Shown here: positions 52,083 to 64,000 of the stretch, one piece after another
Numbering within the stretch: the first letter of the stretch is position 1
Layout of the letters: each line of letters begins with the position of its first letter
Assembly (NCBI RefSeq): GCF_002116695.1
Contig: NZ_CP020477.1
Span: 1,743,501 to 1,807,500 of the forward strand
Source of the DNA: Acidianus manzaensis
GTDB lineage: Archaea > Thermoproteota > Thermoprotei_A > Sulfolobales > Sulfolobaceae
Direction: 5' to 3'
DNA: 64,000 bases
Position numbers and translations under genes: made by a program
Notes under the pieces: model-generated
What the model was told of the DNA's origin: nothing
Databases searched by the model: none
The model's input: the letters and a program-made list of their open reading frames with translations, nothing else

Positions 52083-52413
52083 CCAAGGAAGAAGTTATAA
52101 CTTTAGCTCCTATAATGGAAAGAATGAGAATACAGATTGCACATGAAGAAATAAGACAGAAATCTGAAAGTAAAATATTTTCTGCGATAGAGAAAAGTAA
52201 TAAACCTGAAGTGATCATAAATTTCCATCTAAGCTCTATTAGTATTACTACAGCAGAAATTAATTCATTTATCCACGAGTGAAATTCAAAAATGATTTCT
52301 GAAGAACTGGTAAAATTTTGAGTTATAGTAATAGATGATGAGATATTATTCAAAGGGTATATCGTCAATATTGTGTAGTTCTTGCTCACCATATCACATC
52401 TAATATTATTCAA
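52066..52413 (-). CDS. Small membrane protein, unknown
   Basis: 115 residues with an N-terminal ~45-residue polar stretch containing sequons (NYT, NIS, NFT) and three hydrophobic spans in the second half. The end (SSLDDQNE) overlaps the start of the giant secreted protein, so they form one operon and may work together. I recognise no family. Confidence 0.5.
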   Translation of the reverse strand: MNNIRCDMVSKNYTILTIYPLNNISSSITITQNFTSSSEIIFEFHSWINELISAVVILIELRWKFMITSGLLLFSIAENILLSDFCLISSCAICILILSIIGAKVITSSLDDQNE

Positions 52414-52784
52414 TACTTGAAATATATAAGTGGTACCTTTGCATGTTCAAAACCGGTAATATTAGATCATGCAACTTAAAATAAAGAATTTAATTCTATT
52501 TTCAATAAAGATAGCAAATTGTTGAAGTGCATAATTAGGCAAAATTGGAATACTAAAATAAAGGCTGAACTTGAAGGTGTGTATTGATACTAACATTACT
52601 TACTATATTAATTGTATAAGAAGGAGTTGAAGCACTCACTGGATACACCTAATTTATAAAGATATAAATGAAATAGTAAAGATTATTTCTGGGAAGTAAT
52701 TAAAATTATGGATTTTTTTATTAATCTTTATTAAAGAGCTATCTTAAGATTATAGTTTAGAGTTCAATATTTCAATCAGTAAAC

Positions 52785-52880
52785 TATTCCGCCTTACGAC
52801 GGAGCATCCCGACCTCGCGATGAGGATTTCCTGCTTCTCTGGGGAAACATGGGGACTTTCGCCCCTTAACCCCATTAATG
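52785..52880 (-). ncRNA. Orphan omega-RNA-like right end of an IS200/IS605 element
   Basis: A GC-rich island in AT-rich DNA. On the minus strand it reads GGGGCGAAAGTCCCC, then GAAGCAGGAAATCCTCATCG and CGAGG. This aligns with the region after tnpB at 39040-39127 (GAAGCAAAGTCTTCGGGCGAGG on the minus strand) and with the general archaeal IS605 omega-RNA end. Small hairpins (CCTC-GCGAT-GAGG at 52813-52825; TCCG-CGGA at 52788-52803) are present. No tnpB accompanies it. It could be a dead end or an independent guide RNA. Confidence 0.4.
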
Positions 52881-52980
52881 TTAAAAGAGAAAAAGAATTT
52901 TCTAAAACATGAAACATAAGATGTGTGTTTTCAGTTTATTTAAATAATTGGTATTTCAAACTCTTTTTTAGTTCGACTAA

Positions 52981-52993
52981 CGGCACTAATTTT
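52981..52993 (+). other. Possible att scar 4 (trace)
   Basis: CGGCACTAATTTT followed by ACGTTAAGTGAAAAG resembles the end of the tRNA acceptor strand and the conserved downstream bases of scars 1-3. The rest of the tRNA half is gone. Weak on its own but in line with the series. Confidence 0.3.
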
Positions 52994-53134
52994 ACGTTAA
53001 GTGAAAAGTTTATCTAAAAAACAGTTTTCACGCGTAAAAACAAATATAACAGTCAAATTAAATTATAAACTTGGAGAAACAAAAATAAGCGGATATATCT
53101 ATAATTTTATATTTAATTCTCTTATATTCAATTC

Positions 53135-53536
53135 TTAATAATAACTTAGTCTTGTTCCACATTTTATACAATACTGGCTTCCAGCAGGATTTGGATATCC
53201 ACAATTAGGACATATTATGCTGTTTGGAGGTATTTGAGGTTGTATTTCTCTCAATACTATAACGTCTCCTATTCCTCTTATATCTGTTATAGAATAATAC
53301 TGTTCTTTATTATCTTTTGTAGATACTATTATAGCCATTCTTCCTGATTCATCATATCCCGTATCTTTAACTATTCCTACAATATTACCATCTTGATTTA
53401 TGACTTGTTTGCCGACTATATCCTCTCTTTTATATATTTTTCTTGTAGACACAATCAATTTGATAATTTTATAACTTAAAAATCTTATTGATAGCATTAC
53501 TAAATTATGCTCTAATAGATAATCAAGTTTAATCAA
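53135..53536 (-). CDS. PRC-barrel protein with C-terminal zinc ribbon
   Basis: 133 residues. Residues ~35-95 form a PRC barrel (YKREDIVGKQVINQDGNIVG, later VSTKDNKEQYYSI, IGDVIVL). Residues ~107-130 are a zinc ribbon, CPNCGYPNPAGSQYCIKCG. The N-terminal 30 residues look unlike the family, so a start nearer GTG at about residue 30 (STRKIYKRED) is possible. PRC-barrel proteins in archaea are linked to cell division or RNA processing; this one has no diagnostic partner. Confidence 0.75.
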   Translation of the reverse strand: MIKLDYLLEHNLVMLSIRFLSYKIIKLIVSTRKIYKREDIVGKQVINQDGNIVGIVKDTGYDESGRMAIIVSTKDNKEQYYSITDIRGIGDVIVLREIQPQIPPNSIICPNCGYPNPAGSQYCIKCGTRLSYY

Positions 53537-53751
53537 AAAAAGTTAGTAAAAATGTTTTTGATCTTGAATGACATACATAATTATATCTTGTATAAGACTA
53601 ATTGTATTTAATAAATCTGGTAATTCAGATAAATACGATGTAAATTTCTCTATTAATGTTTTTCTTCACTTTTTATTTATATTATATATTAATTTAGTAG
53701 TGATGATTAACATCAGATAAAGCTAAAATATTATTTTTATGCTTAGACTTT

Positions 53752-54864
<1,113 letters not shown>

Positions 54865-55070
54865 TAATAATAAGAAAGCTTATTAACTGCAAGTTAAAGG
54901 GTTATATTAGAAAGTCTTGAATAAAAAATCTCTAAAAAAGGTAGATAAAAAGATGAACTTATTCTTAAATGAAATAAAAATAGGAGACTCGCGCTAAATC
55001 CCCTTATTGGGGAATACGTGAGTTAGAAATAGAAGATGCAGAAAAACCGTTTTACTCTGGAGATAATAGG

Positions 55071-55466
55071 ATGGATAAGTATAGTCTAAAAGACTACTAT
55101 CTATGGAAACTACAAGGAGATAAAGTATACGTATTGGATATTAATGGAGATATTGCAGGAGTCGAGGATCTTATAGAAGGGGATAATTATATTCTAGTAG
55201 ACATGTTAGCTAGAAATAAGCTTGTTAATGCAGAAAAAGTAGGAAGTAGATTATTAGAATTTGCTGAAGAATATGCAAAAATTAAAGGAAAGGTATTTGT
55301 AATCGTAGAAGCTTTAGATACCGCTTCAGGTTTTTATAAAAAGTTAGGATATAAAGAAGTTTCAAAGAGATACGATAAAGAATGGGGTATGTTGACTGTT
55401 ATGGCAAAAGAAGTTGTCACAAATAAAAATAATAATGAATTATTACTTCAAGCTATTCATAAATAA
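55071..55466 (+). CDS. GNAT-type N-acetyltransferase, possible 5' frameshift
   Basis: 131 residues from ATG 55071. The C-terminal GNAT core is legible: VYVLDINGDIAGVEDLIEG, VGSRLLEFAEEYAKIKG (acetyl-CoA loop region) and DTASGFYKKLGYKEVSKRYD. The usual N-terminal strand is short. Upstream, ATG 54953 reads MNLFLNEIKIGDS and then stops. One base shifted at ~54990, the frame continues RAKSPYWGIRELEIEDAEKP straight into this gene, so the true gene may be 54953-55466 with a frameshift. It acetylates an unknown amine. Confidence 0.65.
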   Translation: MDKYSLKDYYLWKLQGDKVYVLDINGDIAGVEDLIEGDNYILVDMLARNKLVNAEKVGSRLLEFAEEYAKIKGKVFVIVEALDTASGFYKKLGYKEVSKRYDKEWGMLTVMAKEVVTNKNNNELLLQAIHK

Positions 55467-55467
55467 G

Positions 55468-56649
55468 TCATCCAGTTTTTTGTATTGCTCCTTTTGGCCA
55501 AGTTAGTAGCGTAATTAATACTATAGCCAAAGACGAATATCCCATAATATTTCCAAATAATGTTGCAGAACTTAATCCATAAATTTGAATTAATGTTCCC
55601 ATTATTATTGATCCTATTCCACCTATTACGCTACCTAAATTGTAAGATAATCCTGTGAATGCTGATCTAGATTCTGGTGGTACTGATTCTACTATTAAAA
55701 GTGGGGCTAATGGCCAAAATCCAGTAGCTATTAAGTATATCAGAAGTCCAGTTAACATGATGCTAGGTATTTTTAGAGACTCAACTACTGGTAACATAAA
55801 AGGTAATCCTATTATTTCTCCTATGATGCCATAAATTATGAGTTTTCTCTTACTAAAATAATCTGATATTCTTCCATAAAATATAAATGATATTGCTAAA
55901 GCTATGTTTCCTATAGTCATCATTAAGCCAACAAAGTCTTTTGATAATCCTATACTTTCTGCTAAGCTAGGATATACTGCAAAAATTGAGTAGTAAGAGA
56001 AGAACATACCTGAAATTACTATAGATGATCTAATTAATATCTGTAAATATTCCTTTACATTTACATTTATTTTTGTTTTGTTTTCTATGCTTGGATTATC
56101 TATTTTCAGTATGATGTATGGAAGCAGTATTATGGGGATTGCACCGGTTAATAAGAATAATCTCCATCCTATACCTTGCATTATTGGAGAAAACGCTATG
56201 AAAGCTACTCCAGTTAATGCATAGCCTATACCATAACCTGCCTGAACTATTCCATTAATTATTCCTCTTAATGATTTTGGTGCTTTTTCGTATGCTATTA
56301 CTGTACCTGCAGTCCATTGTGCACCCATGAATAATCCTTGTAAAGATCTTGCTATCAACAAGATTATTACGTCTGGAGAGAAAGCCATTAAAGCTTGAAA
56401 TATTGAGTACCCTGCTGTTCCTATAATTAATACGATTTTCCTTCCTTTTTTATCAGCGAATCTACCAAAAACATATCCACCAATTACTCTAAATATTAAC
56501 CCTAGAGCAAATAGTAAAGTTCCTTCTACAGCGTTTAATCCTAAGTATTCTTGAAAGAATGGATAAACGTAAGTTACTATTAGTAAGTCATATATGTTTC
56601 CAGCCCACGAAAAGAATGACGCTATTGTAGTATGAATGTACTTTTGCAT
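55468..56649 (-). CDS. MFS transporter (sugar/carboxylate porter type)
   Basis: 393 residues, about 12 spans. GGYVFGRFADKKGRKIVLII is the loop 2-3 motif (G-x3-D-x-G-R-K); [21 protein letters not shown] marks spans 4-5 and is typical of the SHS/SIT carboxylate porters. It is a close paralogue of the gene at 58408. The 3' ends of this gene and the GNAT gene are one base apart, converging. Confidence 0.85.
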   Translation of the reverse strand: MQKYIHTTIASFFSWAGNIYDLLIVTYVYPFFQEYLGLNAVEGTLLFALGLIFRVIGGYVFGRFADKKGRKIVLIIGTAGYSIFQALMAFSPDVIILLIARSLQGLFMGAQWTAGTVIAYEKAPKSLRGIINGIVQAGYGIGYALTGVAFIAFSPIMQGIGWRLFLLTGAIPIILLPYIILKIDNPSIENKTKINVNVKEYLQILIRSSIVISGMFFSYYSIFAVYPSLAESIGLSKDFVGLMMTIGNIALAISFIFYGRISDYFSKRKLIIYGIIGEIIGLPFMLPVVESLKIPSIMLTGLLIYLIATGFWPLAPLLIVESVPPESRSAFTGLSYNLGSVIGGIGSIIMGTLIQIYGLSSATLFGNIMGYSSLAIVLITLLTWPKGAIQKTG

Positions 56650-56767
56650 AGCAAATTTTAGAATTTATTAATATTACTTAACTCTAACTTATTAAGAAAT
56701 TGATAGCTAAATAAAAAATATCTCGAAAAATTTAAAATAAGTTTGAAAAGTAAAAACTATTTTACAT

Positions 56768-57958
56768 TTATATGTTACATCCTATATCTTTTAATTTCTC
56801 TAAAAATTCGCTGTTATACGTTATTATAAGGATTTTATTTCCTTTTTCCATTATTTTCTTTAATATATTAAGAATTAATGGATAGTTTTCTTTTATAGTA
56901 TATTCGTCAGGATTTTCTATAATTATGAGTGATGTATCTTTGACAGAATTTAGCTCTAAAATTAGAGCTGAAATTGATCTAATATATTTGTCCTTATTTA
57001 TTAATGGTGTATCTTCGTAAGTCATTATACCGTTTGAATTCTTTAATTTATCTAATCCATAATTCTCAGTAAAGCTAGATTTTCCGCTTCTTATTCTATT
57101 TATTGCCATCTGGCATGGATCTGTAAATAACTGAGCAATTTCTTCAGTATTTAGTGCTGATTCTTCTGCATTGAGGATAAATGGTCTGCCACTGGGTATG
57201 TAAGTTATTTCTTTAAATCCAACTTTATTAGATATATTTTCTTTTATATCATAAAGTATTGGTTCTATTAAGCTTTCTATGACGTCTATCATGAATTCTT
57301 CTAATGACGAGTGAGTATCTATTGATTTTTCGTTAACCTCCTTTGCAGTAACTCTTAATACTTTATTTAACTCTTCTGCTGAAATTTCTCTATTAAATCC
57401 TTTATCTGGAATATAATAATTTAGATTTAAGTTCATTTTTAACTTGTTATTTTCAAATGAAAAACTAGCTATTAGTGTTAATCCTTTAACGTTAGAGAAT
57501 TTATAAAGATCTAATTGATTCTTGACTTCTCTCTTTTGGCTAATGATCTCTGGATCAAAATTATTGCCTATTAACGATTTAATTAATTCATATAAATTTA
57601 GTTCAAGTTCAACGTTTAGTGGATCTTTTATGGAAAGTGTATTGTTTTTCCACGATAATTTCATTGAAGTATTTATGTTATCTAAAATAGATGGTAGGGC
57701 AAAGTTCATATTTATATTTCTGAAGTTCATTTCTCTTACTATTGCAGAAATTTCATAAATAACAAAATATATTGATCTTATTTCATCTGAATATTCTCTT
57801 GATATCTTAAAATATAAATTCCATGCAATATTTCTTCTTAACTTTAAATATCCTAAAGAATCCAAAATGTACAAAGGCTTCATAAAATTTTCTACGTCAA
57901 AATTGCCGTAAACTATACAACAACGTCTACTTTTTATCTTTTCTAATAAATCGGACAT
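56768..57958 (-). CDS. AAA/ABC-like ATPase relative without Walker A
   Basis: 396 residues. The C-terminus has a clear Walker B (SLIIIENPDEYT) and an H-loop-like ILIITYNSEFLEKL, and SGRPFILNAEE is like the AAA_15/AAA_21 family. The place of the P-loop near residue 17 reads VYGNFDVENFMKP, where GxxGxGKS is expected, so nucleotide binding should be lost or altered. No frameshift is visible over the whole length, so selection has kept the frame. It lies between two paralogous MFS genes; a partnership with another ATPase is possible. Confidence 0.6.
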   Translation of the reverse strand: MSDLLEKIKSRRCCIVYGNFDVENFMKPLYILDSLGYLKLRRNIAWNLYFKISREYSDEIRSIYFVIYEISAIVREMNFRNINMNFALPSILDNINTSMKLSWKNNTLSIKDPLNVELELNLYELIKSLIGNNFDPEIISQKREVKNQLDLYKFSNVKGLTLIASFSFENNKLKMNLNLNYYIPDKGFNREISAEELNKVLRVTAKEVNEKSIDTHSSLEEFMIDVIESLIEPILYDIKENISNKVGFKEITYIPSGRPFILNAEESALNTEEIAQLFTDPCQMAINRIRSGKSSFTENYGLDKLKNSNGIMTYEDTPLINKDKYIRSISALILELNSVKDTSLIIIENPDEYTIKENYPLILNILKKIMEKGNKILIITYNSEFLEKLKDIGCNI

Positions 57959-58407
57959 AAATTAAGATTAGTAATAATGTTTTATAAAATGGCGTTAATA
58001 TACGCAAGAGATATTAAAAGTTAACTTAGAAAAGATTTTTACTTTAATTCGAGAATTATAGATTTTATTCTTTTTAAATGAAAATCTCACTATATTACTA
58101 TAGTTTTTCCGTAAATTGATTAAGATAGTGTTTCCAATTAATTAATAGATTATAGTAAAGAAAGTATGACTAGTATATTTTAAATTATAGACGTAAGGAA
58201 AAATCTGTATAAAGAGGAAATTGCATCCTATCAGAATTTATTATTTATAATTATAGTTATTATAAATCTTTTAAAATATCGTTTAAAGTAGTTAATGATA
58301 GATAAACATTGTTCAGAGTTATAAATTTTTGTAGGAATAAATAGTAAATATTTATTTTAGTTTATATTAGACAGGCTTATATACGGTATTAGGATTGAAA
58401 GATTTTT
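57959..58407. other. 450-base AT-rich intergenic region
   Basis: It separates two divergent genes. TTATATACG near 58377-58385 is a TATA-like box about 25 bases before ATG 58408. Nothing else is seen. Confidence 0.5.
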
Positions 58408-59598
58408 ATGAAAGAGTATATTCATGCTACTATTTCTTCTTCGTTAGCGTGGGCTGGAAATATATATGATCTGCTATTAATGACGTATGTATTTATAGAA
58501 TTGGAAAAAGTTTTCTCATTGAATTATTTTGAAGTATCTATTCTCTTTTCCTTAGGACTGTTAGGTCGTGTAGTAGGTGGAATAATTTTTGGAAAATATG
58601 CTGATCTTATAGGTAGAAAACCTGTACTTATTATTGGTACTGGAGGATATGCTATATTTCAAGGATTAATGGCTTTTTCTCCTATGATTATTTTGCTTTT
58701 TGTTTTCAGATTAATTGAAGGAATTTTTATGGGTGCCGAGTGGACTGCAGGGACAGTAATAGCATATGAAAAAGCACCTAGATCGATGAAAGGTTTTGTT
58801 ACTGGTATAGTTCAATCTGGCTATGGAATAGGTTATGCATTAACTGGTGTAACTTATCTAATGTTTATATCTTCTATTGAAACGTCTTGGAGAATATTTT
58901 TAATTACTGGTAGTCTTCCATTACTTTTACTCCCATATATACAATTAAAAATTAAGAACGATAATATTGATAATATGTCTAAAATAAAAATAAGATATAA
59001 GGATTACTTGGGCATATTAATTAAATCTACCTTAGCAATGTCTGGAATGTTTATAGCATATTTTGCTCTTTTTGGTAATTATCCTTCTATTGCATCAGAT
59101 TTTAACGTACCCGGTTATCTTCTTGGAATTGTATTAACTATTGCTAATATCTTGCTTGCTTTCTCGTTTATATTATTTGGTAGATTAGCAGATATTATAA
59201 ATAGAAAGAAGCTGATAATAGTAGGTACTATAGGATTAATTATTGGATTGCCACTTGCTGTTCCATTTATACCTAGTATGATTATATTACCTATATTAAT
59301 TAGTGGAGTTATAATTTTTGCATTTTTCACTGGTTTTTGGCCCATTATGCCATTGCTTTTAGCTGATGCAGTACCTACAGAAGTTAGAGGCTTCTTATCA
59401 GGATTATCTTATAATTTAGGTGGATTCTTTGGAGGAATTACTAATATAATTATAGGTTTACTTACTTCCATGTATGGAATGTCTAGTTTGCCGAAATGGG
59501 TAGATATGTTCGGTTTAGCTGCTGTAGTATTAGTATTAGTTAGTATAATAACTTGGCCATCAAGTGGGTCTAAGGCAAGAATATTAATAGAAAGTTAA
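58408..59598 (+). CDS. MFS transporter (sugar/carboxylate porter type), paralogue of 55468
   Basis: 396 residues, 12 spans. [20 protein letters not shown] (G-x3-D-x-G-R-K) and [21 protein letters not shown] match the 55468 protein nearly throughout, with about half of residues alike by eye. The pair probably arose by duplication with inversion around the ATPase-like gene. It may import a small organic acid; acetyl-CoA synthetase lies next to it (converging), which makes acetate or a similar acid a reasonable but unproven guess. Confidence 0.85.
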   Translation: MKEYIHATISSSLAWAGNIYDLLLMTYVFIELEKVFSLNYFEVSILFSLGLLGRVVGGIIFGKYADLIGRKPVLIIGTGGYAIFQGLMAFSPMIILLFVFRLIEGIFMGAEWTAGTVIAYEKAPRSMKGFVTGIVQSGYGIGYALTGVTYLMFISSIETSWRIFLITGSLPLLLLPYIQLKIKNDNIDNMSKIKIRYKDYLGILIKSTLAMSGMFIAYFALFGNYPSIASDFNVPGYLLGIVLTIANILLAFSFILFGRLADIINRKKLIIVGTIGLIIGLPLAVPFIPSMIILPILISGVIIFAFFTGFWPIMPLLLADAVPTEVRGFLSGLSYNLGGFFGGITNIIIGLLTSMYGMSSLPKWVDMFGLAAVVLVLVSIITWPSSGSKARILIES

Positions 59599-59629
59599 TA
59601 TTAAAAGAAATTTTTTCTTTTTCTCTTTT

Positions 59630-61561
<1,932 letters not shown>

Positions 61562-61689
61562 GCTATGATTTTAGATAAGGACGTTTTTAAAGTTTTATAT
61601 CGCTTATATATATCTATAATAATCATGTGTGTTAAACTAAATTTATGGAATATTAAACTTCAAATATTAGGTTTTGGGATATTTTACTA

Positions 61690-62055
61690 ATGATTGAATT
61701 AGAGAAGGCTAGTGACGTAATGGAACTGGCAAGGGAAATAAATTCTCGAATTAATATGAATTTAAATTTAGATAAAATAGCGTTTTTGCGAAGTAAAAAT
61801 GCAAAAACTACTGCTATAGCAAGGACATTAGTTTTGCCAGCTCAATGGAGATATGTTCTTGGAGAAGAAAAAATATACATTGTAGAAGTTATTTCAGAAA
61901 AATATGATAAGTTAACGTGTGAACAAAAAGTCTATGTAGTTACCCACGAATTAATGCATATACCTTATACTATGAAAGGTCTGAGAAATCATAATTATAA
62001 AGGATTTAAGCAGATAAGAAGAATAAGTAATGAAGTATCAAAATTCATATGCTGA
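61690..62055 (+). CDS. Putative zinc metallopeptidase-like protein
   Basis: 121 residues. VTHELMHIPYT near residue 93 is an HExxH-type zinc site (H-E-L-M-H), with GLRNHNYKGFKQIRR downstream offering a third ligand. The N-terminal part (ELAREINSRINMNL) is helical. It resembles the putative metallopeptidase family in archaea and phages; SprT-like activity cannot be shown. Its 3' end overlaps the converging HerA-like gene by 11 bases. Confidence 0.75.
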   Translation: MIELEKASDVMELAREINSRINMNLNLDKIAFLRSKNAKTTAIARTLVLPAQWRYVLGEEKIYIVEVISEKYDKLTCEQKVYVVTHELMHIPYTMKGLRNHNYKGFKQIRRISNEVSKFIC

Positions 62056-62770
62056 CTTCGTTTTTAATTGAAAATTGCTGAACCTCATCTTCGAATTTTC
62101 GTACTTTTACCTTCTCTACTTTTCCATTAAAGTAAAATAATGCTTCTCCTACATCTAAAGTTTTTACTATTTCTACTTCCTTACTTTTCCATGGTAAAAT
62201 CTCTCTGTAAACTTTTAGATCAATAGGATGAACCACTTTATGTAAAAAGTATATTTCGCTTTGCGTCAATACATCTTTATTTACTTTAGCTGATCTTTGA
62301 CTGACCATTATCATTCCTATTCCTCTTTTCCTGCCTCTTAGGGCTATTCTCGTTATCTCTTCACTGATCTTGGTTTTTTCTCCTTGAGGTATAAATTCAT
62401 GGGCTTCTTCAACTAAAAGGAATACGTTTTTTCTATAAATTTTGGACATGTTCCAGAAAGTATCTAAAAATTTAAAAAGAAATTTGAAAGATTCGTCTGT
62501 CCAATCATTCATATCTATTATTGCAGATCTTCCTTCTTCTAAGACTTTTTTAACAATAATCTCTTCATCAACGTTAAACTTATCAATTCTTATCTCATTT
62601 GAAAGTCTATATTCTCCATCAGGATCTATTATTATCAAAGGATACCCCTCTTTATTTAATTCTTCAGATAATATTTTAGCAGTATTTGATTTTCCAGAGC
62701 CACGAATTCCTAGAATAGCAATGCACTTTCTTACAAAATCTTCAGAATTCACCTCAAAACCTAAGTCCAT
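62045..62770 (-). CDS. HerA-like (DUF87) ATPase, short
   Basis: From ATG 62770 about 241 residues. Walker A is IAILGIRGSGKSNTAK (near residue 18-33), DPDGEYRL follows, Walker B is FLLVEEAHEFIP and the arginine/sensor part is RIALRGRKRGIGMIMVSQRSA. The longer frame to 62836 is unlikely, because TTTATATTTA at 62791-62800 is a TATA box fitting a leaderless start at 62770. HerA-type proteins translocate DNA in repair, but this one lacks the usual HAS-barrel and is close in size to helicase-like DUF87 proteins of unknown role. Confidence 0.8.
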   Translation of the reverse strand: MDLGFEVNSEDFVRKCIAILGIRGSGKSNTAKILSEELNKEGYPLIIIDPDGEYRLSNEIRIDKFNVDEEIIVKKVLEEGRSAIIDMNDWTDESFKFLFKFLDTFWNMSKIYRKNVFLLVEEAHEFIPQGEKTKISEEITRIALRGRKRGIGMIMVSQRSAKVNKDVLTQSEIYFLHKVVHPIDLKVYREILPWKSKEVEIVKTLDVGEALFYFNGKVEKVKVRKFEDEVQQFSIKNEVSI

Positions 62771-62867
62771 AAATTTATGTAGAAGCAAAATAAATATAAA
62801 ACAAAGTACTAAGTAATATGTAGCTCGAAATATCAAAGGGATTATTAGAAATAAAAAGAAGGGAAAA

Positions 62868-64000
<1,133 letters not shown>

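Larger units (their letters stand above)
52414..53134. other. Intergenic with omega-RNA-like segment and possible att scar 4
   Basis: Mostly AT-rich. It contains the GC-rich fold at 52785-52880 and the short att-like motif at 52981-52993, both listed separately. No gene is seen. Confidence 0.5.

Noticed and set aside
62771..62836. Upstream start of the HerA-like ATPase with a hydrophobic N-terminus
   Set aside because: The apparent membrane segment is a translated promoter. A TATA box at 62791-62800 fits a leaderless start at 62770.

Overview
The window looks like the chromosome of a thermoacidophilic crenarchaeon of the order Sulfolobales (Acidianus, Sulfolobus or Sulfurisphaera type). The DNA is AT-rich, and many genes have an archaeal TATA box 25-30 bases before the start codon, as expected for leaderless transcripts. 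Insertion sequences of Sulfolobales type, a pNOB8-like integrase fragment with tRNA att scars, and typical crenarchaeal protein families support this. The placement is inferred from gene content; no rRNA or intact tRNA is present.

Bases 1-26.8 kb are a decaying glycan locus. They hold five intact soluble glycosyltransferases (three GT4, two GT2), three FkbM methyltransferases, an oligosaccharide flippase, a large GT-C-like membrane protein and a secreted protein. Among them lie broken GT2, GT4, RmlB and carbamoyltransferase genes. The first 538 bases are an inverted copy of the start of the flippase gene at 6734, so 6.2 kb with one glycosyltransferase sits between inverted repeats. IS1-like, IS110-like and MITE-like remnants fill the gaps.

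Bases 27.2-37.4 kb are an integrated element. A leftward operon encodes a VirB4-like ATPase, a tiny ribbon-helix-helix protein, a lysine-rich membrane protein, a surface glycoprotein and a VirB6/CedA-like polytopic protein. It is a plausible DNA-transfer (type IV secretion-like) module. Direct repeats of about 630 bp carrying a DUF4145 (HEPN-like) gene flank it. The right-hand copy is full length, coupled to a small winged-helix gene and preceded by two perfect 18-bp repeats.

Bases 37.3-53 kb are a graveyard of integrations. Copies of the 3' half of a tRNA (anticodon loop CTC, probably tRNA-Glu) occur at 37.34, 45.96 and 48.26 kb, with a possible fourth at 52.98 kb. Two are followed by the start of an integrase gene. 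The first integrase is split by a TnpB (IS200/IS605) element whose right end is itself split by an IS110 element. Between the scars lie a wHTH/DGG-repeat protein, MFS-like and YdjM-like membrane proteins, a degenerate ParA-like protein, a very large secreted protein and several pseudogenes.

Bases 53-64 kb look like core chromosome: a PRC-barrel/zinc-ribbon protein, three MFS transporters, a GNAT acetyltransferase, an ATPase-like protein without Walker A, acetyl-CoA synthetase, a metallopeptidase-like protein, a HerA-like ATPase and a PurM/SelD-like gene running off the right edge.
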